DNA of 45,119 nt from Polyangiaceae bacterium (GTDB lineage Bacteria; Myxococcota_A; Polyangia; Polyangiales; Polyangiaceae): the NCBI GenBank assembly GCA_025937835.1, contig JAICQO010000055.1, positions 1-45,119 on the forward strand, given 5' to 3'. A program made the translations under genes and the position numbers. Below, one piece after another: positions 28,601 through 36,074 of this stretch. Every line of letters begins with the position of its first letter. The stretch's first letter is position 1. The notes beneath the pieces are model-generated. The model did not search any database. It had not been told where the DNA came from and worked only from the letters and a program-made list of their open reading frames with translations.

Positions 28601-31600
28601 CTGAGCCGCGAGGTCGTACCTCCGAAGCCGATCGATCGCCTGTCGGAGAGCGACCGGCTGCTCTTGCGCGGGCTCGGCGCCAAGACCTGGCGCTTCTTCG
28701 AGACCTTCGTCACGGAGCGGGACAACTTCCTGCCGCCGGACAATTACCAGGAGGATCCGCGCGGCGTGGTGGCGCACCGCACCTCGCCGACCAACATCGG
28801 GCTTTACCTGATGAGCTCGCTCGCGGCGCGCGATCTCGGGATCATCACCATCCGCGAATGGCTCACGCGCGGCGAACAGACGCTGTCCACGCTCGAGCGG
28901 ATGGAGCGGCGGTCGGGGCACATCCTGAACTGGTACGACACCGAGACCCTGCGCCCGCTCGACCCGCAGTACGTGTCGACCGTGGACAGCGGGAACCTGG
29001 TGGCCGCCTTGTGGATCCTCCGCCAGGCGTGCGAGGAGTCCTGCGAGAGCGCGGTGTTCGGGCCCGAGACGCTCGAAGGTGTCGCGGATCTGCTGCGCTT
29101 CGCCGAACAAGGGCTGGAGGTGGCAGGGCGCGGCAGCAGCCGTTTCGGGCGGGAGCTCGCGAAGCTAGAGCGCGCCGTACGCAGCGCCGCGCCGTCGCTC
29201 GCGAAGGGGCCCGGCGCCGCGCTCGAAGAGCTCGACAGCGCGATCGCTCGGCTCCGCGAGCTCGGCCAGACCCCCGAAGCTCGAGAGGCACCGAGCGCGG
29301 TGAACCTCGAGCTGTCGCGCGCCGAGAGCAGCCTGCGCGCTCGGCTCGAGCTCCTGCGCGGCTTGTGCCCCTACCTCGAGAGCTTCCGGCGCCCGCCGCG
29401 ATTTCTGACCGAGGGGCGCTTCGCCCAAACCTTCCACGAGCTCGATCGCGCGATCGCGAGCGCGAGCAGCCTGGTCGCGATTCAGGAGCTCGGCGGGGCG
29501 ATCCCCGACTGGTGCCGCGACCTGCGCCGGCTCGCGGCGGAGTCCGGGCTCGGGGCGTTCGACCGCGGCATCGCCGACAGCTATCTGCGCGAGCTCGAGT
29601 CGCAGGTCGAGCGGGGAGCAAGGGCGGCGCTCGAGCTCGAGACGGGGCTGCGCGAGCTCGGACGGCGCGCGGGTCAGCTCGGCGACGGCATGGACTTCCG
29701 GTTCCTGTTCGACGAATCGCGCGAGCTGTTCGTGACCGGCTACAACGTCTCCTCCGCGCGCCTCGACACGTCGCACTACGACCTGCTCGCGTCCGAGGCG
29801 CGAATAGCCAGCCTGCTCGCGGTCGCCAAGGGCGACGTCCCGCAAGATCACTGGTTCCGGCTGGGCCGGCCACGGACCGCGGTGGAGTCGAGGCGCTGCT
29901 TGTTGTCGTGGAGCGGCTCGATGTTCGAGTTCTTGATGCCGCTGCTGTTCGCCAAGAATCAGCCTGGCACGCTGCTCTACGAGACCTGCGAGTCGGCCGT
30001 GCTGCGACAGCAGCGCTACGCCGCGGAGCGCGGAGTCCCCTGGGGCATCTCCGAGTCTTCGTACAACGTGATGGACCTCGGGATGACCTACCAGTACCGC
30101 GCGTTCGGGGTGCCGGGGTTGGGCCTCAAGGCGGGTCTCGGCGAAGATCTGGTGATCGCTCCCTATGCGACGGCCCTGTCGGCGATGGTGGCGCCGGAGC
30201 AGGCCGTCAAGAACCTGCGGCTGTTGTCGAAGGCGGGGCTCGACGGCGCTTACGGCCACTACGAAGCCATCGACTACACGCCGGGCCACGTTCCACCGGG
30301 GCGCGACGCGGTGATCGTCAAGTCGTTCATGGCCCACCACCAGGGCATGACGCTGGTGTCGATCGACAACGTGCTCAACGACTTCGTGATGCCCGCACGG
30401 TTCCACCGCGACGCGCGCATCCGCGCCAGCGAGCTCTTGCTCGAGGAGCGCATCCCGACCCGCGCTCCGCTCACGCGCGTGCCCGCAGCCTCGATCGTCA
30501 CGGCGCCGCACGGGGCACCCGAGCTCGATCTGACCGAGCATGTCGCGCTGACCCCGGGTGCGCCGCCGCGCGTGCACCTGCTCGGCCATGGTGAGCTGTC
30601 GACGATCGTGACCTCGACCGGGGGCGGAGTCACCACCTGGAAGGGGATCGACGTCAACCGCTTCCGCGAGGACCCGGTGCTCGATTCCGGCGGTATTTAC
30701 CTGTACATCAGGAACCTCAGCACGCCCAAGCTTTGGTCCGCCGGCTTCCAGCCGACCGCGGTCCGCGCCGATTTCTACGACGCGTCGTTCGCGATCGATC
30801 GCGTCGAGGTGCACCGCCGTGACGGCGAGATCGAGACCGTGACGCAGATCTTGCCCTCGCCCGAGCACCCCGCCGAGGTGCGCCGCTTCACGCTCACGAA
30901 CCACGGCAACAAGCCGGTCGACATCGACCTCACGACTTACACCGAGCTCGTGCTTTCGCCGCGCGGCGCGGACATCGCGCACCGCGCTTTCGGTAGCCTG
31001 TTCGTCGAGACCGAGGCGTTGCCCGAGCACGGCGCGGTGCTCGCGCGCAGGAAGCCGCGAGGCAAGTCCGAGGCCGAGGTCTGGCTCGTGCAATTGTTCC
31101 GCGGCGCCCCCGAAGACGGCTTCGATTACGACACTTCGCGCGAAGCATTCGTGGGCCGCGGTCGCAGCCTGCGCGACCCGGCAGCGCTGAGGCCGGGTGC
31201 GACGCTCGGCAAGAACGTCGGCTACGTGCTGGATCCGGCGCTGTCGCTGCGGCGCCGGCTGCGGTTGTTGCCCGGCAAGCCCGTACGCCGCTCGTTCATC
31301 ACCGCGCTCGCGAGCTCGCGAGACGAGGCGCTGTCGCTGATCGAGGCGTACTCGGCGCCGCACGGCATCGCGCGCACCTTCGAGCTCGCCTGGGCCGATG
31401 CGCGCGTCGAGCTCAAGCACCTCGGCATCACCGCGGTCGAGGTGCACCGCTTCCAGCGCCTGCTCTCGGCCGTGTTGTTTCCGAGGCCCGGGCTGCGCGA
31501 GCGAGGCGTGCCGCACGCGGAGCGTAGCGAAGGGCGCGCGGCGCTCTGGGCCCACGGCATTTCCGGCGATCTACCGATCGTCGTGTTCCGCATGGATCTG

Positions 31601-34462
31601 CCGGATTTCGCCGATCTGTGCCGCGAGCTCCTGCTCGCACACGAGTACTGGCGGCTGAACGGCGTCAGCGTCGATCTCGTGCTGCTGAACGAGGAGCCGA
31701 GCGGCTACGCGCAGCCGCTGCAGGAGGCGGCGCTGGGCTTGATCCGCGCCAATCATGCCGAGGGGCACCTCGACCAGCGCGGCGGTGTTCATCTGCGCCG
31801 CTCGGACACGATGACCGAGAATCAGCGCACGCTGCTGCTCGGAGCGGCGCGGGCCGTGCTGGTGGCTTCGCGAGGTTCGCTCGCGCGCCAGCTGCGCGCG
31901 GCGCTCGACCAACGGCCGCTCCCGGAGGCGCACGAGCCGCCGAGCGCCGCCCGCCCGGTGCGGCCGAGCCTGCGCCCGGAGCGCCCGCGGCTGACGTTCG
32001 ACAACGGCTTCGGTGGCTTCGACGATTCAGGCAGCGAATACGTGATCGCCTTCGAGCCGCCCGGAGCGACGCCCGCGCCCTGGAGCAACGTCTTCGCGAA
32101 CCCGGATTTCGGCGCGCTGGTGTCCGAGACCGGCGCGGGCTTTACCTGGTTCGGCAATAGCCAACGCCACCGACTGACACCCTGGAACAACGATCCGATC
32201 CTGGATCCGCCCGGAGAAGCGCTCTACGTTCGCGACGACGAGGACGGCGCGATCTGGTCGCCGACCCCGGCGCCGGCCGGCAATGGCGCGCACTTCCTGG
32301 TGAGACACGGCCAGGGCTACAGCCGCTTCGAGCACACGCGGAGCGAGCTCCGGCAAGAGCTCACGCTGTTCGTGCACCCGACGGAGTCCGTCAAGTTCTA
32401 TCGGCTCACGCTCGAGAACCTCGGCGCGTCACCCCGAAAGCTGTCCGTGTTCGGGGTCGTCGAATGGGTGCTCGGCAATCACCGCGAGCACACGCGCAAT
32501 TCGATCGTCACGAGCTGGGATCGCGAGGCCGAAGCTTTGGTCGCCACCAATCCATTGGCTGCGCTGACGGGACGGCACGCGTTCCTGAAGGCGACGCTCC
32601 CGGTTCGAAGCTTCAGCGGTGACCGTGAGGAGTTCTTCGGGCTCGCGGGCTCGAGAGCGCGGCCGCGAGCCCTCGAGCGGCGCGGACTGTCGGGACGCTA
32701 CGGCGCAGGGATGGATCCCGCCGGCGCGCTGCACGTCGAGCTCGAGCTCGCGCCCGGCGAGCGTCGCGAGCTCGGCATCCTGCTCGGCGAGGCCGAGAGC
32801 CCGATCGCGGCCCGCGCGCTGGCGCTCGAGCAAGGGACGGAAGCCGCGGTGGCCCGCGCGTTCGAGGCCGCGACCGGCAGCTGGCGAAAGCTGCTCGACA
32901 CCGTGCAAGTGCGCACGCCGGACCCGGCGCTCGACGTGATGATGAACCGCTGGCTGCTCTACCAGGTGGCGAGCTGCCGCTTCTGGGGTCGCTCCGCGTT
33001 CTACCAATCGAGCGGCGCCTATGGGTTCCGCGACCAGCTGCAGGACGTGCTTTCGCTCTTGCACGCGCGACCGGAGCTCGCGCGCGAGCATTTACTGCGC
33101 GCGGCGCGCCGTCAGTTCGAGCAAGGCGACGTCCAGCACTGGTGGCATCCCGAGGGCGGCGAAGGCGTGCGCACGCAGTGCTCCGACGATCTGTTGTGGC
33201 TGCCCTACGCGGCGGCGGAGTACGTCCGGGTCACCGGGGATCGAGCGATCTGGGACGAAGAGCTGCCGTTTTTGAGCGAGCGCGAGCTCGCCGTCGGGGA
33301 AGACGACCTGTTCGGCTCCCCGCGCGTGGGTGGCTCGGCGTCGCTCTACGAGCACTGCGAGCGCGCGGTCGTGCGCGGGACGACCCAGGGCCCGCACGGC
33401 TTGCCGCTGATGGGCGCCGGCGACTGGAACGACGGCATGAACCGCGTCGGCCACGCTGGAAGAGGCGAGAGCGTGTGGATGGCGTGGTTCTTGGCCAAGG
33501 TCCTGTCCGACTTCGCCGAGGTCGCCGCCGAGCGCGGCAACGCCGAGCGCGCGAGCTGGTGTCGGAACGAGATCCGGCGCCTGGCCGGGGCCGTGGACGA
33601 GCACGCGTGGGACGGCAGCTGGTATCGCCGCGCCTATTTCGACGACGGCGCGCCGCTCGGCACGCACTCGGACAGCGAGTGCCGGATCGACGCGCTCGCG
33701 CAGTCCTGGGCGGTGATTTCGGGCATCGCCCGGCCGGACCGCGCGGCGCTCGCGGTCTCGAAGTCCGAGGAGCTGTTGATCCGCGAAGAGCCGCGCACGA
33801 TGCTCCTGCTCTGGCCTCCGTTCGAGCATCACGCCCACGATCCGGGCTACATCCAGGCCTATCCGCCCGGGATCCGCGAGAACGGCGGGCAGTACACGCA
33901 CGGCGTGCTGTGGACGCTGCAGGCACTGTGTGCGCTCGGCGAGGGCGACCGCGCCGGGCGGCTGCTCACGCTCCTGAACCCGATCCAGCACGCGCGAACT
34001 CGCGAAGCGGCCGAGCGCTATCGCGTGGAGCCCTACGTCGTCGCGGCGGATATCTACTCCGCTTCCGGCTGGGACGGTCGCGGCGGCTGGACCTGGTACA
34101 CGGGCTCTGCTGCCTGGATGTACCGGATCACGCTCGAGTACGTGCTCGGTGTCTCGCGGCGCGACGATCACCTGCGCGTCAACCCGTGTATCCCCAGGGG
34201 GTGGCGTAGCTTCGACATCGAATACCGCTTCGGCGAGTCGACGCTCGCGATTCACGTCGAGAACCCCGAGGGTGTGGCAACCGGTGTGCGCCGCGTCGAG
34301 GTCGATGGCCTGCTGGTCGAGGACGGGCGCATTCCGCTTTCCTCGCACGTAGGCCGGCGCAGCGTACGAGTGTTGATGGGGCGCGGCACGAGTGATCGCC
34401 CCGCGGTCCCGCGCCCCGAGTCAGATTTGTCGAAGGCGCACGGCGAGCGTGCACATAGCTGA
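25616..34462 (+). CDS. ndvB: Cyclic beta-1,2-glucan synthase (NdvB/ChvB type)
   Basis: A 2948-residue membrane enzyme making cyclic beta-1,2-glucans from UDP-glucose, periplasmic osmoprotectants in rhizobia and Brucella. Membrane segments lie at ~422-470, ~825-871 and ~951-995. The GT84 glucosyltransferase between them has a DxD-type LDADTDLPRD near 632 and HRWIRGDWQLLPW near 783. A glycoamylase-like region covers ~1040-1600 (DPRGVVAHRTSPTNIGLYL, VSTVDSGNLVAAL). Two GH94 phosphorylase-related modules follow from ~1630; the second carries the catalytic-acid motif GAGDWNDGMN near 2601 and QYTHGVLW. GTG 25616 overlaps the zinc-ribbon stop by 4 nt. The frame is intact and full length. No NdvA exporter is in the window. 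Confidence 0.93.
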   Translation: MNSGERRTPVSQSDAGAACPGLDAARDCDEPPCLRGEILSAERLVEHAVDVARAQGEPTRRGAPRLLWQRYVSARNGLRDAYEILKREYQNKRDPSPAEEWLLDNSHVVEEQFREIEEDLPRGYLKELPRIAAGAMRGCPAVYGLCLDYLRHTDARVDLGTLSRYVLAYQSVRVLTIGELWAVPIMLRLGVLLGVSAIAAAETSSRERARGEEWAQKLLSQARRPETLALSLLEIERGPQITAAFLVQLIRRLREHDEAALNPAFDWIAHQSAKLGAPPEELVRRQLLRQAADQVSIGNAVTSMRAIAAFDWHEFFERTSAVEGLLRKDPSSDYAATDPKSRDRYRHTVEGLARRSKSNEQGVAQAALELAQRHASEHSVGDVEAHVGYYLLDEGRRELERRVSYRLRLGERLRRAVTGHPSSFYFGALCVCFALVWGLGFSLFGGFTGGIWGALFLALLALPASEVALELVHGLVISGLRPRLLPRFAFKDGVPEGARTLVAVPALLENELVIDRLLEDLEVRALANNDENLHFALLTDFVDAESAETAADAPLLERAERGIAELNRRHGGSNRFLLFHRRRVEAPSEGRFMGWDRKRGKLEELNRLLRGADDTTFVRPVAVPELLGSIRYVITLDADTDLPRDSARKLVATLSHPLNRAELDPSRKRVVRGYGIIQPRIGTLPQSSRQSRFAAIAAGPPGIDPYTTAVSDVYQDLFGEGSFVGKGIYDVDAFAAALAGRVPENRLLSHDLFEGLFARSALATDIELLDEQPAAYEVQSGRQHRWIRGDWQLLPWLLPRVPARGGGSRANDLRLLDWWKLFDNLRRSLLAPALVLLCVLGWAGGQDRALLATLSLGLVLVAPIALRLLFQLARDTRQLSPARFGALGGDIRSNAIQAFLALTVLLDQALVALDAIARTLYRVYWSKQRLMQWRTMRQSAHLFAQGDAPVALRTYVGAALSVAGLALLAGFQPESLWFAAPVLFCWMSAPLMVGYLSREVVPPKPIDRLSESDRLLLRGLGAKTWRFFETFVTERDNFLPPDNYQEDPRGVVAHRTSPTNIGLYLMSSLAARDLGIITIREWLTRGEQTLSTLERMERRSGHILNWYDTETLRPLDPQYVSTVDSGNLVAALWILRQACEESCESAVFGPETLEGVADLLRFAEQGLEVAGRGSSRFGRELAKLERAVRSAAPSLAKGPGAALEELDSAIARLRELGQTPEAREAPSAVNLELSRAESSLRARLELLRGLCPYLESFRRPPRFLTEGRFAQTFHELDRAIASASSLVAIQELGGAIPDWCRDLRRLAAESGLGAFDRGIADSYLRELESQVERGARAALELETGLRELGRRAGQLGDGMDFRFLFDESRELFVTGYNVSSARLDTSHYDLLASEARIASLLAVAKGDVPQDHWFRLGRPRTAVESRRCLLSWSGSMFEFLMPLLFAKNQPGTLLYETCESAVLRQQRYAAERGVPWGISESSYNVMDLGMTYQYRAFGVPGLGLKAGLGEDLVIAPYATALSAMVAPEQAVKNLRLLSKAGLDGAYGHYEAIDYTPGHVPPGRDAVIVKSFMAHHQGMTLVSIDNVLNDFVMPARFHRDARIRASELLLEERIPTRAPLTRVPAASIVTAPHGAPELDLTEHVALTPGAPPRVHLLGHGELSTIVTSTGGGVTTWKGIDVNRFREDPVLDSGGIYLYIRNLSTPKLWSAGFQPTAVRADFYDASFAIDRVEVHRRDGEIETVTQILPSPEHPAEVRRFTLTNHGNKPVDIDLTTYTELVLSPRGADIAHRAFGSLFVETEALPEHGAVLARRKPRGKSEAEVWLVQLFRGAPEDGFDYDTSREAFVGRGRSLRDPAALRPGATLGKNVGYVLDPALSLRRRLRLLPGKPVRRSFITALASSRDEALSLIEAYSAPHGIARTFELAWADARVELKHLGITAVEVHRFQRLLSAVLFPRPGLRERGVPHAERSEGRAALWAHGISGDLPIVVFRMDLPDFADLCRELLLAHEYWRLNGVSVDLVLLNEEPSGYAQPLQEAALGLIRANHAEGHLDQRGGVHLRRSDTMTENQRTLLLGAARAVLVASRGSLARQLRAALDQRPLPEAHEPPSAARPVRPSLRPERPRLTFDNGFGGFDDSGSEYVIAFEPPGATPAPWSNVFANPDFGALVSETGAGFTWFGNSQRHRLTPWNNDPILDPPGEALYVRDDEDGAIWSPTPAPAGNGAHFLVRHGQGYSRFEHTRSELRQELTLFVHPTESVKFYRLTLENLGASPRKLSVFGVVEWVLGNHREHTRNSIVTSWDREAEALVATNPLAALTGRHAFLKATLPVRSFSGDREEFFGLAGSRARPRALERRGLSGRYGAGMDPAGALHVELELAPGERRELGILLGEAESPIAARALALEQGTEAAVARAFEAATGSWRKLLDTVQVRTPDPALDVMMNRWLLYQVASCRFWGRSAFYQSSGAYGFRDQLQDVLSLLHARPELAREHLLRAARRQFEQGDVQHWWHPEGGEGVRTQCSDDLLWLPYAAAEYVRVTGDRAIWDEELPFLSERELAVGEDDLFGSPRVGGSASLYEHCERAVVRGTTQGPHGLPLMGAGDWNDGMNRVGHAGRGESVWMAWFLAKVLSDFAEVAAERGNAERASWCRNEIRRLAGAVDEHAWDGSWYRRAYFDDGAPLGTHSDSECRIDALAQSWAVISGIARPDRAALAVSKSEELLIREEPRTMLLLWPPFEHHAHDPGYIQAYPPGIRENGGQYTHGVLWTLQALCALGEGDRAGRLLTLLNPIQHARTREAAERYRVEPYVVAADIYSASGWDGRGGWTWYTGSAAWMYRITLEYVLGVSRRDDHLRVNPCIPRGWRSFDIEYRFGESTLAIHVENPEGVATGVRRVEVDGLLVEDGRIPLSSHVGRRSVRVLMGRGTSDRPAVPRPESDLSKAHGERAHS

Positions 34463-34467
34463 CGGCG

Positions 34468-34488
34468 TTTTGCGCTGTTGTCGCAAAA
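34468..34488. promoter_or_regulatory. Inverted repeat, possible activator site or weak terminator
   Basis: TTTTGCG (34468-34474), 7-nt spacer, CGCAAAA (34482-34488). It lies just after the glucan-synthase stop and about 80-100 bp upstream of the start predicted from P2, the usual distance for NtrC-type enhancer sites. With no T-run it is a poor terminator. Confidence 0.35.
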
Positions 34489-34543
34489 GCGGCTGAAAAA
34501 CCTCGATTTTACGGAATAATCGGCGCGTTTTCCCGCGTTTTCG

Positions 34544-34560
34544 TGGCATTCGCCTTGCTT
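34544..34560 (+). promoter_or_regulatory. Predicted sigma-54 (-24/-12) promoter P2
   Basis: TGGCATTCGCCTTGCTT: TGGC at 34544-34547, TTGC at 34555-34558, spacing GG-N10-GC. Predicted start about 34570, 23 nt before the ATG at 34593. A perfect palindrome CACCCATGGGTG (34561-34572) overlaps the predicted start site. Confidence 0.75.
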
Positions 34561-34592
34561 CACCCATGGGTGAGGTTCGAAGGAGAGCGCCC

Positions 34593-35117
34593 ATGAAGTT
34601 GAAGTCGAGCTCGATGTTGTTGGCAGCGGCCGGGATCTTTTCGGTCGTCACGAACACGAGCCTGGCGAACGCGGAGCCAGGCCGACGCGCCGAGGCGGCG
34701 ACGCGAACGGATCGAGTCGAGACCACGGGCCCCAATCGCAAGTTGCTCTCGAGCGGCGCCTGGACGCTGGGCCTCTCGTACGCGCCAGCGCTGGTCGTCG
34801 CGATCAAGAGCGAGCGCCGCGGCGATGATTACCTGTATTACCCCGTGGTCGGTCCCTGGCTCGATCTTGCCCACAGGAAGTGTGCAACTTGTGGGGATGA
34901 CAACCTCAATCAAGCGCTGCTCGTGACCGACGGCGTGTTCCAGGGCATTGGTGCGCTGTCGATCCTGGGTGCGTTCTTGCTGCCGGAGCGACACACGACC
35001 ACCACGGTCAGCCGGGCCCGCGTCGAGAAGAAGGAAGCGCAGACCGGCCTCGATCTCAAGCTGAAGCCCGTGCGGCTGAGCGGCGGCTACGGGCTACAGG
35101 CGACCGCTCGCTTCTGA
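34593..35117 (+). CDS. Exported protein of unknown function
   Basis: A 174-residue protein. ATG 34593 has a good AAGGAG with a 7-nt spacer. A Sec signal covers residues 1-27 (MLLAAAGIFSVVTNTSLANA, cleavage predicted after ANA). The mature part has two weakly hydrophobic stretches (SSGAWTLGLSYAPALVVAI; VTDGVFQGIGALSILGAFLL) with a CATCGDDN motif between them, and ends in KLKPVRLSGGYGLQATARF, which looks like outer-membrane beta strands. The aromatic C-terminal Phe fits an outer-membrane protein signal. No family recognised. Expected to be sigma-54 controlled through P2 and ended by the terminator at 35141. Confidence 0.8.
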   Translation: MKLKSSSMLLAAAGIFSVVTNTSLANAEPGRRAEAATRTDRVETTGPNRKLLSSGAWTLGLSYAPALVVAIKSERRGDDYLYYPVVGPWLDLAHRKCATCGDDNLNQALLVTDGVFQGIGALSILGAFLLPERHTTTTVSRARVEKKEAQTGLDLKLKPVRLSGGYGLQATARF

Positions 35118-35140
35118 GCCCGCTCGCGCCGGCCGATCAC

Positions 35141-35186
35141 AAAAAAGAAAGGCCCGAAGCTTCTAGAGCCTCGGGCCTTGGTTTTA
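35141..35186. terminator. Bidirectional rho-independent terminator
   Basis: A 9-bp stem AAGGCCCGA (35149-35157) and TCGGGCCTT (35171-35179), with an inner GCT/AGC pairing, followed by GGTTTTA on the plus strand and by a T-rich run on the minus strand (plus-strand AAAAAAGAAA at 35141-35150). It serves the convergent genes 34593-35117 and 35202-35507. Confidence 0.85.
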
Positions 35187-35201
35187 TCCCCCTCGAAATC
35201 G

Positions 35202-35507
35202 TCAGGTGATGCTGGCCGATGCCGGCGGGTCGCTCGCGGGGAACGACTCGAGCGAAGTCTTATCCACGAAGTCCAGGGTCTTCCGCGACTTCTTGCGCGG
35301 AGACTTGTCCCCGAGCGCGGCGTTGAGGAGCACCGTGGCGCCGGCGGCCGTGGCAAACACACCGAGCCAGCCACGCTTTGCCAGCCCTGCCGCCGAGAGC
35401 AGCGTGCCGACTACCCACTGCGCAGTCTGGGCGCGGCGTTCTCGCACTTGTGTGCGTTCGCCCACGCGCATGATGTCGAATGTGTTCTCCGTGATCGGTT
35501 GCGTCAT
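35202..35507 (-). CDS. Small membrane protein with SFPASDPPA tail motif
   Basis: A 101-residue protein. One hydrophobic hairpin covers ~27-66 (WVVGTLLSAAGLAKRGWLG, VFATAAGATVLLNAAL), resembling the YgaP-type DUF2892 membrane domain. A basic stretch (KSPRKKSRK) and a C-terminal SFPASDPPA at 88-96 follow; that tail motif is found in many small bacterial proteins of unknown role. ATG 35507 is backed by AAGGAG with a 6-nt spacer, and by P3 about 30 nt upstream. It shares an intergenic region with the divergent encapsulated-ferritin gene. Confidence 0.8.
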   Translation of the reverse strand: MTQPITENTFDIMRVGERTQVRERRAQTAQWVVGTLLSAAGLAKRGWLGVFATAAGATVLLNAALGDKSPRKKSRKTLDFVDKTSLESFPASDPPASASIT

Positions 35508-35534
35508 GATGCGCTCCTTGAACTGGCCCATTCC

Positions 35535-35551
35535 AAGCAGGCAATGTGCCA
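35535..35551 (-). promoter_or_regulatory. Predicted sigma-54 (-24/-12) promoter P3
   Basis: Minus strand TGGCACATTGCCTGCTT, GG-N10-GC spacing, with a complete TGGCAC. Predicted start about 35525, 18 nt before the ATG at 35507 and just ahead of its AAGGAG. Confidence 0.78.
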
Positions 35552-35636
35552 GCGCACGGCTTCGCGTAAATCAGCGCGAGCACGCGGAAATTGCGTGGCT
35601 GTCCGCACCACCCGCGCTGAAAGTCGCGGCGTTCTG

Positions 35637-35650
35637 CCTCGATTTCGGGG
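35637..35650. promoter_or_regulatory. Candidate activator site between divergent P3 and P4
   Basis: CCTCGATTTCGGGG, a near-palindrome (CCYCGA-N2-TCGRGG). It resembles the elements at 34501-34514 (CCTCGATTTTACGG) and 41620-41635, each upstream of a sigma-54-type promoter. Confidence 0.4.
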
Positions 35651-35680
35651 CACATCGAGCAGATGACGCGGAGCAGCGCG

Positions 35681-35697
35681 GGGCACGAAAGCTGCAG
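35681..35697 (+). promoter_or_regulatory. Sigma-54-like element P4 upstream of encapsulated ferritin
   Basis: GGGCACGAAAGCTGCAG has GGCACG and TGCA with GG-N10-GC spacing. The predicted start (about 35707) lies only 2 nt before the ATG at 35709, so use would give an almost leaderless message; this lowers confidence. Confidence 0.45.
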
Positions 35698-35708
35698 AAG
35701 TGGTGAGT

Positions 35709-36074
35709 ATGACCGATTATCACGAGCCCCCCGAGGAGCTCGACGCCCGGGCCCGAGACTTTCACCGCGCTCTTACCAGCCTCAAAGAAGAAATCGAAGC
35801 CGTGGACTGGTACGCGCAGCGGGTCGCGCGGGCCACGAGCCCCGAGCTCCGCCATGTGCTCGACCACAACCGTCGGGAAGAGATCGAGCATGCCTGCATG
35901 ACGCTCGAGTGGCTACGGCGCGAGGATCCCGAATGGGATTCGGCGCTCCGCACGTACTTGAACCAGAAAGGCGAGATCGTCGCGCTCGAGTCGCACGACG
36001 CGGACGAGGCGCCGAAACCCGACGATTCGGGCAAGGGCCTCGGCATCGGCTCGCTGCGCGGAGTGACGCAGTGA
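35709..36074 (+). CDS. Encapsulated ferritin-like protein (EncFtn), encapsulin cargo
   Basis: A 121-residue iron-oxidising ferritin-like protein that works inside an encapsulin shell. The two-helix core has EEIEAVDWYAQRVA and HNRREEIEHACMTLEWLRR. Glu28, Glu58 and His61 match the metal ligands Glu32, Glu62 and His65 known in Rhodospirillum rubrum EncFtn, with Trp34 and Tyr35 also kept. The C-terminal LGIGSLRG (111-118), after an acidic linker, is a classic encapsulin-targeting peptide. GTG codons at 35700/35703 could extend it, but ATG 35709 fits the family. Its stop overlaps the encapsulin GTG (GTGA), so cargo and shell are translationally coupled. Confidence 0.94.
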   Translation: MTDYHEPPEELDARARDFHRALTSLKEEIEAVDWYAQRVARATSPELRHVLDHNRREEIEHACMTLEWLRREDPEWDSALRTYLNQKGEIVALESHDADEAPKPDDSGKGLGIGSLRGVTQ

